This document shows, piece after piece, positions 50,340 through 61,500 of a DNA stretch of 64,000 bases (positions are counted from its first letter, which is position 1; each line of letters starts with the position of its first letter). The stretch is from positions 37,325-101,324 of the forward strand of contig ML680001.1 in assembly GCA_007922225.1 (NCBI GenBank). Reading direction: 5' to 3'. The notes under the pieces are model-generated. The model had not been told where the DNA came from, ran no database searches, and worked only from the letters and a program-made list of their open reading frames with translations. This DNA comes from Emydura subglobosa. Its lineage: Eukaryota; Chordata; Testudines; Chelidae. The translations under genes were made by a program, and so were the position numbers.

Positions 50340-51775
50340 AGGCTGTGAGCAAGAACTATCTGAGAAACTCGCTGGACCATTGATGTTGATTTCTAGTAAG
50401 TCCTGGAGCACTGGGGACATTGCAGAAGACATTGCAGAAAGCTAATATTGTGCCAGTATTTAAAAAGCATAAAGGGGATAAGTCGGGTAATTAAAAGCCT
50501 GTCAGCGTGACATAAATCCCAGGCAAGATAATGGAACAGCTGATACAGGATGCAATTAATAAAGACTGGTACTGCAATTAATGCCAATCAACATGAAAAA
50601 TAGATCCTGCCAAATTAACTTGGTATCTTTGTTTGATGAGATTATAAATTTGGTTGATAAAGGTAACAGAGTTGATGTAATATGCTTAGACTTCTGCAGG
50701 GGGTTTGACTTAGTACGACATTACAAAGCTAAAACAATATAAAATGAACATGGCACACACTGAATGGATTAAAAACTGACTGATCTGTCTCAAAATGTAA
50801 ATAGGGAATCGTCATTGGCAGATGTGTTTCCAGTGGGTCCCGCAGGGGTCAGTTCTGGGTCCTACGCTGTTTAACATTTTCATCAATGACCTAGAAGAAA
50901 ACATAAAATATCCCTCAATGTTTGCCAATGATTCAAAAATTGGGATAGTGGTAAATAATAAAGAGGACAAGTCACTGTTACAGAGCAATCTAGATTGCTC
51001 AGTAAACTGGGCACAAACAAACTATGCATTTTAATACAGCTAAATGTAAATATATACATTGAGGGACAAAAAATGTAGGCCATACTTCTGTGGTGACATC
51101 TCTCCTGGGAAGCAGTGCCTCTGAAAAAGATTTGGGGTCATGGTGGATAATCAACTGAACATGAGCTTCCAGTCTGACACTGTGGCTATAAGAGCTGATG
51201 GGATCCTGGGATGCATAAATGGGAGTCTTGAGTAGGAGTAGACAGGTTATTTTACCTCTGTATTTGGCACTGGTCCAGTTCTGCTGTCCATCATTCGTGA
51301 AGGATGTTGGTCAATTGGAGAGGGTTCAGAGAACAGCTACAAGAATGATGAAAAGATTAGAAAACCTGCCTTAAAGTGAGAGACTCCAGGAGCTCAATCT
51401 GTTTAGTTTAACAAAGAGAAGGTTAAGGGGTGACTTGATCAGTCTATAAATACCTACATGGCAAACCAATATTTGATAATGGGCTCTTCAGTCCAGCAGG
51501 AAAAGGTCTAACACGATCCGATGGGTGGAAGCTGAAGCTAGGCAAATTTAGACTGGAAATACGGCGTAAATGTTAACAGTAAAGAGTAATTAACTATTGG
51601 AAAAATGTACAAAGGGTCGTGATGGATTCTCCGTCACTGGCAATTTTTAAATCAAGACTGGATGTTTTTATAAAAGATTTGCACTAGGAATTACTTTGGG
51701 AAGTTCTCTGGCCTGTGTTATATAGGAGGTCAGACTAGATGAACACAAGGGTCCCTTCTGGATTTGGAATCAATG
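50340..51775 (+). mobile_element. CR1 LINE, 5'-truncated, plus strand
   Basis: Fragments of reverse transcriptase (QWVPQGSVLGPTLFNIFIND at 50822-50890), followed by the C-terminal and 3' region ending TAGGAGGTCAGACTAGATGA near 51740. Numerous stops. Confidence 0.85.
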
Positions 51776-51779
51776 GTGG

Positions 51780-52110
51780 GTGAGTGACATGCCACAGGGG
51801 GCCGTGTGTGTGACATGGAGGCGTATGACAAAGGAGGATGTGAGACTTGGTGTATGACACGGTGACACACAGTGAAGGCTGTATGTGTGATACAGGGTGT
51901 ATGTGGCACGGGGGTGTGACACTAAAAGGGGCTGAATGTATGTGACATGGAGCACACAGTTGGGGCTGCGTGTATATGACTTGGGGTGAATGTCACAGTG
52001 TGACACAGTGTGTGTGTGTGTGTGAGACATGGGGGGTGTATGACACAGAGGAGTGTGATACAGTGGGGACCGTGTGTGTGAGACGTGGGGAAATGGTGGC
52101 CCCTGGCCGG
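51780..52110 (+). repeat. GT-rich irregular tandem repeat
   Basis: Units of GTGTATGACACGGGG type with a (TG) run at 52009-52024. Confidence 0.75.
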
Positions 52111-52199
52111 CACGTCCTGTGAAATTGCCAAGAGGTTCTAGTCTCTGTGGCATCTCATGGTTATTTCCAGAAAACCTGCGAGGCTGTTAGCACAGAGCG

Positions 52200-52680
52200 C
52201 CGCCTATGAAAACAATGACAAGTGCCACCCTCCAGTCTCACCTGCTCTCCTATATAACACAGTCTGAGAATTCACCCAGCCACCCTCTACTGGTGGGCTC
52301 AATAACTTGTGTCTGATCACAGCATCTTCTGGAACAGCGTCCAGCCTGGACCTGAATCCATCAAGCGATGGAGTATCCACCGCATCCCTGGGAAGTTTGT
52401 TCCAGCGGTTAATCACCCGCCCTGCTAAACATCAGCCTTATTTCGGGCTGGAATTGGTCTGGCTTCAGCTTCCCGGCATTGGTTCTTGTTCTGCCTTTTC
52501 TCTGCTAGAGTAAAAAGCCCTTCAGCCCCCAAGCCATCCAGCTCGCTTAGTCTGGTCTGTGTGTCAGCCGTCCATGTTCTCAGCAGGGAGTTTATATTTC
52601 CTGCCTGATCACTGATAAAAATGCTGACTAGCGTCAGGCCTAGAACTGGTCTCTGCAGAGCCCATTCCATGGGGGCCCAC
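52200..52680 (-). mobile_element. CR1 LINE 3' end, minus strand
   Basis: The minus strand encodes the conserved CR1 C-terminus MINRWNKLPRDAVDTPSLDG with FRSRLD (52404-52320). The rest is degraded. Confidence 0.8.
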
Positions 52681-53203
52681 TGCCGACTACGCTTGGAGAG
52701 TTGTCACGTGGCCATCTGTCAGTCCGCTGAACGTGTGAGTTTGTGTGTGTGTGCGTGAGAGACAGATTATGGGCGGGTGTGAGAACAGGCTGCTGTTTGG
52801 GATGCCCCACAGGGGCTGAGGGGTTCATGAAGCTGCATGGGATCATGATCTGTACATAGTGGGGTTTTGATATATGCCCCAGATCTGCCCCTGCCCCTCC
52901 ACTCCTCAGGGTCACACCAGAGCTGCCTTGAGGCAGAGGGATATGGATACTGGGGGTCACAGCAATTAAGGGGGGGCAGTGCTGGTTGGGCTGAACAGCA
53001 GGGCACGTTCCTAGGGGACGAGGGCTGGGGGTCTGAGTCTGTGAAGCAGTGAGCTCCTTCTTGGCGTCCCTCTGCTCTGTCCCTGGTCAGGAGGCTGGCT
53101 GAGGGGCGCCTGTCGCCTTTTGGGTCTCCAGCACTGAGCTCTGTCCCCTGCCCATCCTGGTGCTGATCCCGGCTGTCCCCAGCAGGCCCAGCCGCCCCGC
53201 GGG

Positions 53204-56200
53204 ATGGAGGAGGACGAGCTGCAGGAGAAGGAGTTCTTCTCGTGGGAGGAGTTCAGCATCTTCTTCGACGCCTGGTGCGAGCGCAGGAAGGTCCTGTTCT
53301 TCGTCAAGAACTCGGTGCCGCTCAGCAAGTGCAAGTGGGCGACGGCGCCCCCGCGGCCCGACGTGGTGGAGGCTCTCAAGTACAGCTCCGTGCGCCTGGT
53401 CTGCAAGGATTTTCGCAGCTCCAGCAAGCCCGACCAGGGGTGAGGACCCACTGCAGGCGGGGCACTGGGGGGACGGACGGACAGACAGCTGTGCAGGGGA
53501 CAGCACAGGCAGAAGGCACAGGGATGCAGCTATGCAGGAGGTTCAGTGCCAAACTGGGCACATACCATCTCCCCCGTAGGACTCCTGTGCATTGTGCTGT
53601 CCCCACAAGCACCCACCGGCAAAGGGGGGAGGTCCAAGTGGGCCAGGGCTTGGAGCCCCACATCCTTGCTGGGTGGGACTCAGTGAGGGGCACTCTCCTC
53701 TGGTAGTTAGTGCTGGCCCCAACGCCCAGGGTAGTGCTAGGGGGCCTGTGCTGCAGGGGCTGGAGTGGCTGAGGAAGATGTAAAATTGTAGGCTTCCTCA
53801 TCTGCGGTTCAAATGATCCCATGGAGAATTCTCTTAACAGTTGGGGTGAGAGCCCAGGTGTCCGGCTGAAACCATAAGCTGGCTAGTCTGTCTCCCTACA
53901 ACCCCCAGCTGCAGTTTCTGTTCTCTATGCTTCCCTTTCCTGATCTTACCTGTTGTGCATTGGTTCTGTGTGTCTTTTAAAGAGCCCCATGTCCCACCCC
54001 CGAGGCAGCTGCATCTCAGAGCCAGGCCAGGGGTGCCTGTATAAACAACCCCTGTGTCCCACCCCAAAGGTGGCTGCATCTCAGCACTATTCGAGGGGTC
54101 CCTGTATAAACAGCCCCCATGTCCCACCCCAGAGGTAGCTGCATCTCTGCGCTGGACAAGGAATTCCTGTTTAAACAGTCTCCATACCCCAGGCATGGGA
54201 TCCTTCTTTAGCCTTTTCCTGTGTCTTATTGGGGCTGAGAAGCATATGTCTGAAGGGGCAGATGAGTGGCTGGCATCACACGGTGCACGCTACCCTAGGC
54301 AGGAGTGTGGTCTGATGTGTGTGAGGTTCTCTGAGGCTGTGATGGGGCAAAACCTATGTCCCTTGGCACTGCCAGCCTGGCTTGGCCCTGGGCTGCCTAG
54401 CTCCACCTCTGAGGATGGCAGCACCTGCTGCTGCTGAGGGAGCTGCCCGAATCCCCACAGTGAGGAGTGCTAGCATAACCTGCCCCAGAGGAGCTCCCCG
54501 CCACCCCCCTCAACTCCCGTCAATTTCCGGCTAGCTGGGAAGAGAGTTTATCTCCCTGCCCCATTCCAGGATGCTTTAATCCGTACTCTAATAATTAATA
54601 ACAGTCCCCAGCTCTTATCTAGTCCTTTCCCTCAAAGATCTCACAGTGCTTTACCCAAGAGGGCAGCATCGTTATCCTCACTGTGCAGAGGGGAAACTGA
54701 GGCACAGAGAAAGGAAGAGACTTGCCAAAGGGCACACACCAGGCGGTGCTGGAGCAGAGCCAAGCTCTCTTGAGTCCCAGTGCAGAGCTCTGTCCACTAG
54801 GCCACACTGCCTCAGTAGTGCTGGTGTTCTCCTTGTCCAGACAAAGGCTCAGCCTCTCTCTGAGCCCTGCTCAACTCTTGTGGCAGTGAGTTCCCCAGGC
54901 CTGTCGTGCTGTGTGAGAGGGATTTCCTGTCTCATTACCCGTGCCCTGGTTCCTGCTTCATGAGCGAGGGGGGCAGAGGTACCCATCTCTTGTCTCTGTC
55001 CCAGTCGATGCTGTGGGACCCTCTGTCCTATTCCCTCCCTGCAGTAAGCCGCCTGGCCTCTCTAACCCCCCATCCAGGAGCCCCCCTGGCACAATAGCTG
55101 AGCTCCAGCTGGCATGGCTCTGGGCTGTCCCCAGGAGTGCTGCAGTGGGATGCCCTCACCCCAGGGCAGTGAGCCAAGTCCCTGCTTCGAGAGCTAGCGG
55201 AGGCATCACGCACACAGGTGTATATTGGCCCCCCTGCAGCCCTAGCACTGGTGTCCACCAGGCATGGGGTGAGTAACAGGCCCCACTCTGCTGGTCCCGC
55301 AGCTGCATCCTGGGCCATGGGTGCTTGATGAGCAAGGGTCCCAGCGTGCTCAGCCTCTCTCTCTGCCCGCAGGGGGCAGCAGAAGGGCTGCAGCGCCAGC
55401 ATCGTGCTGAAGCTGAGCCCCAAGAAGGACCGGCTGATCGTCACCGAGTGCCAGCTGGCCCACAACCACGCCCTGTGCCCCATCGAGTTCGCTTACTATT
55501 TCAAGAAGGGCTACCTGATGGCCAACTCTTGCCTGCCGGTGCGCACCACCAACAAGATCTCCAAGCAGTTTGTCGGGGCGCCGGATGTGCGGCGCCTGCT
55601 TTCCTACTGCAAGAGCCGTGATCATGGCGTGTTGGACGTGCTGACCGTACTGGATGGGCTCTTTGCCAGCGACCCTGGCGCCAAGGTCAAGCTGGTCTTC
55701 ATGGAGGACAAGGTCATCGTCCAGACCATCTTCTTCCTCAGCTCGCGCATGATGGCCCTGAGCCGGCGCTTCCCGCTCATGCTGTTCTTTGACCGCATGG
55801 TGGGGCTGAACGAAGAGTTTGACCTGTACTCGGTGCTGTGCGTGGATGGGGCGGGGCGTGGCCGCGAGGTGGCCTACTGCCTCACGCAGCGGGAGACGCC
55901 CGACCTGCTGCGCTTCACGCTGGCCTCGCTGGTGCAGAGCGTGCCCGAGGTCAAGCTGCAGGTGCGGTGCGTCACGCTGGGGGTGGAGATCGCCCACCTG
56001 GAGGCGGTGAAGGAGCTGCTGCCCAACGCCCGGGTGCAGATCTGCCGCTCCCAGGTGCTGGAGATGCTCTTCAGCAAGGCACAGGAGCTGGGTGCCGCTG
56101 AAGATGAACGCATCTGGCCCCTGCTCTGCCGGCTGGCTGCGGCCAAGTCGCCGGCGGCCTACCAGCAGACAGTGCAGGAGATGAAGGCCATTCTCCCCCA

Positions 56201-56726
56201 GCGCTTTGTTCGCTACTTCCTGCGCCATTGGCAGCCACGCAGCGAGATGTGGGTGCAGTTCTGGGCCTTCGAGACAGCCCGCAACGTCAACGCCTGCGAG
56301 CTGCTCAAGCAGCATCAGCGTCGGCTTCTGGCAGCCCTCAGCCCCTCACCCACTGTGGCCCAGTGCATGCTGGACCTGCTGGCCATGCAGGTGGGCAGCG
56401 AGGCCCATGAGCTGGACGAGGGGGAGCTGGCCACGCACTACCGTGCCATCTGCAAGCCGGAGCCGGCTGGCCTGATCGAGGAGGAGCTAGGCTTTGCACG
56501 GCACGGCCGCTACCGCTTCCAGGAGACAGCCGAGGGCTATCTGCTCCATGATGGCGTGTCCGAGTTCGCTATGGACCGGGCCTTGACACGCTGCTCCTGC
56601 TCCATCTACACCTCCAGCCTGCTGCCCTGCCGCCACCTCTTCGCCACGCGCCTGCGCACCGGTGTGGCGCTCTTTGACCCTGGCCTGCTGCACAAGAACC
56701 AGGCAGCACTGCTGAGTGCGTGTTAG
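53204..56726 (+). CDS. ZSWIM9-like SWIM zinc-finger protein, copy B
   Basis: Two coding exons: 53204-53439 (donor CAGGG|GTGAGG) and 55373-56726 (acceptor TGCCCGCAG), 529 residues. The exon layout and phase 2 junction match copy A. Domains follow the same order: FAR1-like finger (FFSWEEFSIFFDAWC, LVCKDF, GCSAS, AHNHALCPIE), MULE-like core (LFFDRMVGLNEEFDLYSVLC, DGAGRGREVAYCLTQ, VKELLPNARVQICRSQVLE) and SWIM finger CSC-x9-CRH with HLFATRL. The proteins are clearly paralogous but diverged along their whole length, so the duplication is not recent, and the open frame over 1.6 kb implies selection. Copy A seems the better candidate for the mammalian ZSWIM9 orthologue, but copy B is nearer LIG1. 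The intron holds a MIR-like SINE and 60-bp repeats. Confidence 0.9.
53994..54185 (-). repeat. 60-bp repeat family, three reversed units
   Basis: GGTGGCTGCATCTCAGCACT with GTCCCTGTATAAACAGCCCC and two similar units are the reverse complement of the 36017-36315 repeat. Confidence 0.85.
54588..54815 (+). mobile_element. MIR-like SINE
   Basis: TAATAATTAATAAC, GATCTCACAGTGCTTTACC, the core GGGGAAACTGAGGCACAGAG, CTTGCCAAAGGGCACACACC and CACTAGGCCACACTGCCTC occur in the order of the amniote MIR/CORE-SINE family. It lies in the copy B intron. Confidence 0.8.
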
Positions 56727-57099
56727 GACCATGGGGGAGGGAACCCAGCTGCTCTGGGTGCTTACTGTGTAAGTCAGGGGCCAGCTTCCCCCCTGCGGCT
56801 CACACGCCAGGGGAGAAGCCAACCTGTTGCCACGGTGGCGGTGCCCCACGCTCACGTCAGGATGGATGGGCTGCCTTGGCACTGATCCTTGTTTGACTTT
56901 GTTTTCACAGAGAAGAAGGGAAAGTGGTGGGCAGCGCTGTCCTGCATCTGAGAGCACTCACAGCTTGTGCCGAGCAGGGACCTCGGTGGGCCATGTGCCA
57001 TCATGGGCTGGGTGCTGCTGGTCCATAGCTGAGAGCACCCACAGCCCAAGGCAGGCAGGGACCCCGAGGGATTGTGTTCCCATCGTGGGCTGGGCACTG

Positions 57100-57500
57100 C
57101 TGCTCTATAGCTGAGAGTGCCCACAGCCTGCTGGCAGGGGTGGGCGGGTGGATTATGCCACATGGGCCCTGATGCTCTGAGATGTCTGCAATGGCAGGGG
57201 CAGGTGGACGGCTGGTGCCACATGGGCTGTGATGCTCTGGGATGCCTTCACTGGCAGAGTTGGGCAGGCAGATGGTGCCTCGTGAGGTGTAGCACTTTGG
57301 GATATCTGTGCTGGCAGAGGTGGGTGGGCAGATGGTGCCACCTGGAGTGTGACACTCTGGGTGTTTACACTGGCAGAGGCGGGTGGGCAGATGGTGCCAT
57401 GTGGGGTGTGACACTCTGGTGTCTGCACTGGCAGAGGTGGGTGGGCAATGATGCCACCTGGGGTGTGACTCTCTAGGGTGTTTGTGCTGGCAGAGGCAGG
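57100..57500 (+). repeat. 60-bp minisatellite in the copy B 3'UTR
   Basis: About six units with GCTGGCAGAGGTGGGTGGGC, AGATGGTGCCACCTGGGGTG and TGACACTCTGGG. Confidence 0.85.
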
Positions 57501-57547
57501 TGCTGCTAGGCGACGCTGTCTTTGTGCAGAGAAAATACTTTAACCCC

Positions 57548-57553
57548 AATAAA
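57548..57553 (+). terminator. ZSWIM9-like copy B polyadenylation signal
   Basis: AATAAA about 820 nt past the stop codon, after a minisatellite-bearing 3'UTR. Confidence 0.6.
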
Positions 57554-58342
57554 CATTTATTTTCCTTTTTGACCCTTCCTTGCTCACAGATTCTTCCTTC
57601 GTGCTCTGATGGCTCTGCGGTTTCCTTCAGGGCCAAACCTGGGGCTGTCCAGGCTGGTGCCCGTTGCTGCAGTGCCAGGGCTCTGAATCGGCTGGTGCCA
57701 TGCCCCCTCCCCTCTCCAGGTGCTGGCTCATCTCACAGTTTCCGCTTTCATTTCTTTACAAAGTCAGTCTCTAGCCAGCTGGGGTGCGTGGAAAACATCC
57801 CAAAGTCCCTGTGTCAATGTAGGAACATCTGCCTGAGCATGTGGAGAGCTTGGTCCCCCACAGCTGCTGGGCGTGTGACCAGCCCTGCTTGGCGCAGGGA
57901 GGTGCTAACTCCGCTGCCTGGTGCTGATGCTGATTTCAACGTCAGCCCTGGCAAATGGTTCACGCCACGTGGCAGGAGTGGGAGGGTCCCGGCTGCGCCT
58001 TGTCCTGGCAGTGACAAGGGGCACCGCGCCATCACATCCAGGAAGGAGGAGCCAGCACTGCCCCTGGCATCTTCAGTGCCCACGGAGAGGCTGAGCCGGG
58101 GGAGCCGTGCAGTCCTGTGCTGGGCCTGTGCGGCAGGCAGCTCGCCCGGTGCTGGGCCGAATGCGGAAGGGGCGTCCCTGCAATCCCTGCTTGGCACCAG
58201 CGCCAGATAACAATGTGGGGATGCCAGGAGCTGGGCAGACGGGTCATGCCTGGGGGAGGGGATGCTATAGGGTGCCATGGGGAGTGCCCCGATGGGGCAG
58301 GGATAGGCTGTAGAGGGGGTGGGGGACATTGGCAGGAGTGAG

Positions 58343-58548
58343 TCTATATTTCCCAGCATGCTCCTGGGTGGGGGGGGAGGCCATTAGCAGGAGTGAAGGA
58401 AGCTGGGCTACATTTCCCAGCATGCCCCGGGGAGGGTTGAGGGGGGGACGGGATGACATTGGCAGGAGTTAGACTACATTTCCCAGCATGCCCCGGGTGT
58501 GTCTGGACGGCCCGGGCGTTCTGCTGCTACCAAGACTACGTTTCCCAG
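58343..58548 (+). promoter_or_regulatory. Four tandem ZNF143/THAP11-type sites upstream of LIG1
   Basis: CTAYATTTCCCAGCATGC occurs at 58345, 58409 and 58474, and a shorter GACTACGTTTCCCAG at 58534. Spacing is 62-65 bp. The motif is the known composite ACTACA..TCCCAGCATGC bound by ZNF143 and THAP11. Confidence 0.65.
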
Positions 58549-58599
58549 CGGGCGTAGCGCGCCGCTGTTCGGGCTGGGCGCGCGCAGCGCCTGCCAGCG

Positions 58600-61500
58600 G
58601 CTGTTGTGACGTCAGGAGCTCAGTGCCTGTCGGTCGGAAGGCGGCGGGTTGGATTTTCCCCGCGAAAGAGCCGCGGTGGTGGCAGTTGTGGTGGTGGCGG
58701 CAGGGAGACGGCGCGCGAGCCCCGCAGGTAGCCGCGTGCGCGCCACCGCCGGAGTCGGGGACTGTTGGGGATAGAACGTTGGGGGCCAACGGCCCCTCGC
58801 AGCCCGTGGGGCAGAAATGGCGGGAAAAGCGGTTGCTCACCTTCCCTTCCTCCTGTATTCACCTGGCCCTCCCCCGCTTATCCACTCAACCTGGCCCTCC
58901 CTCAGTCGTCCGCCCTTGCCAGCTCCTCCCCCTCTCCCATCCCCCAGCCAGTTGCCCCCCTCAACCGCCCCGCCACCTCAGCGGCCCTCCCCCCACTCCC
59001 CTGGCTCTCCCCTCACATCCCCTCCCTGGCTACCAGGCCTCTGGTCCAGTCATTCCAGTCTCCAGCAGTGGCCAGTCCCTGGTGCTTCAGAGGGGGCTGG
59101 CTGCTTCCCCCCCCCTCCCAGCCCTGCTTGGCCCTGCCCTGCCCGGCCCAGGGGCTGTTCTGAAGCAGTTCAGGGCGTCTCTCACTTCTGTCTCCTCTGC
59201 CCGCAGCTGGAGCCACCGCGATGGAGGGGCGCTGAGGCATCCCTGGCGCTCGGCTCCCGGGTCCCAGCGCAGCTGACGTGCCAGGAGGACTTTGCATCTG
59301 CCTGGCCTGCGGCAGGTCCCTGCCTTCACGATGCAGCGCCCCATCACGTAAGAAAGGCCACGCCGGCTGGAGCCTGGCTGCCCAGCTGGTGACGGGAGAG
59401 GCGGAGGAGCAGGGGATGAGGAGACGCTGGCTGCTCCTTGCTGGTCCCCTGCCTGCGCGCCTCCATCCCTGCGTCAGCAGAGCCTGCCCATGCTGGGCGC
59501 CATCGCACTGGTGCCTGTGCTGTGGCTGCATTTCCCTGGTCCCTGGCGGCATGTCTCAGCCCACAGGGGATGGGGAAAGGTACAGGCCCTGTCTGCACTG
59601 TCTGGTGCCTCGCCTTTCAGAGCTGAAGCCAGTCCCTGTGTCTTCTGGCCTGTCTTTCTTGCTGTTAACCTGTGCTCAGTGCTGAGCGGTGCGTGTGCCA
59701 GAGGGTGTGCCCTTCAGGACTGCCCTGCAGAGACTTCCAGCCCCACAAGGCTCTGGCCACAAGTGCCCCCTGCAAGGTTATAACACAGCTTGCAGCTATG
59801 TGAAGAGTAGACCAGAGCTACTTCTCTGCATGTGTGGGGCGGCGCAGTGAGCCCGTGGGTGGGGCGACGCAGCAGTTCTGGGTATTGCTGGAACACTCCA
59901 GGCTTCTCTGTTGGACCCTCCTGCAGTCAGAGAGCCTGGGGCTGTGGCTGCCAGTTCAGGGCTCTCTCATGTTGTACTGCAGCTTGCTGCCTGGATGACT
60001 AAATATATTAAGTGGCTGGAGGGAACTTTGATAAGCCACCTGTGCTGGGCCAGAGAGATCTCCCTTCCTCAAGCAACTGTCCAGTCTGCCCGTGCAGAGG
60101 TGTTAGTCAGGCATTTCTGTCTGCTCTGGCCAGGTCATTTTTCCAGCCCATGAAGGGGGCAAAGGCTGTGAAGGAGGAAGTGGAGGAGATCAGACAGCCA
60201 TCAGATGAGGGCTCAACCAGCCAGTGAGTTACTGCCAGGCTTTGGGGCCCTGCTGTGCATTGTGTGTGTGTGGTGGGGAGGGGCAGCTGGGGTGAGGTCT
60301 CCCAATTTCTGGGCCTGATGCCTCGTTACATACCATGGGATGGGGTCAGGTCAAGGTCTCCCTGTTGCTGGGCTTGGGGCCCCATTATAATCTGAGGGGC
60401 GAGGGGGGGTCAAGGAGAGGTCTCCCTGGAGCAGGACCTGGGGCCTTGTTGTGCTCCGTTGAAGGAGGTTGGGTCAAGCTCTCCTTGGCACTGGGTCTGT
60501 GGGATGGGATTGGTTGGGGTGCTCTCTCCATGGTGCTGCGCCAGGGCTTCTTTATGCACTGTGGGAGGAAACCGGGGCAAGGTCTCCTTGGCAGTCGGCC
60601 CAGGGCAGTCTTCTCTGACCCACAGCTTCATTACAGGGTGTCAGAGGCAGCCGTGATGCAGAGAAATGGCCTGAGCCCCTGCGTGGACTCCCCTGTGAAA
60701 TCTGCTGCCAAGAAGTCGGTGTGCCGGGTCTTGGAGAGTGACAGTGATGAGGAGGAGGCCACGCTGGCAGTCCGAGCGGAAGTTGAGCCCATGCAAGACG
60801 AAAGCCCTGAGAAAGCCCGCAGCAAGCAGGTATCCTCTGTGCCCCCGCCCCAACCTCCTGAGGCCAGCCTGGGATCCTGCCTCTCCCCAGCACCAACGAG
60901 TGCAGGCTGCCCCATTGTGCCCTTTACTTGGCCTGCACCAGCCCAGTGCCACCTCCATGCCTTGCCTTAGTGCCCTTCTCTCCAGCAATACTCTTGGCTC
61001 TCTCTTGTGCTCCAAATGCCAGTCCTGCAATGTGTCCTGGCAGAGCGCCTTTGGCTGGTGGGAAAGGACACTGTGCTCCAGGTACATACAATGTCATTTG
61101 GGCTGCTACAGAGACCTCCCCTCGGAGCTCTCCTGAAGGTGGTTGCTCTGCCTCCTATACCTCCCACAGGTCTCCTCAGAGCCTCGGTCCCACTATTACT
61201 GCAGGAGCCTGTTGGAGGGGCCCATGCTGACCCTTCTCTCAGGGCTGAGAGTTGCTCCCACCCCACCTAGCACAGTACTAGCAATGCAGCCAGGTGGGCT
61301 TTGGTTTGTGCTCTGTGAATCTGTTCTGCCTGTAGCACTCTCAGGGGGTTGTCTTTCAGGAGACTGTGCATACTCCTCAGTCTGATCTCTCTGTGGATAG
61401 CCCCTCAACAAGCAGCAGCCACTCCGCTGGAGACAGCCCGTCCCTTTCTGACTCCCCTGCCATTGGCCGTGCCAGCATCCCCAGGCGCAGGACTGGTAAG

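Noticed and set aside
58488..59276. A 262-codon frame over the LIG1 first exon and intron 1
   Set aside because: No similarity to any protein. It overlaps the promoter motifs and the exon 1 donor; the LIG1 start at 59331 is fixed by the PIP box across a consensus splice.
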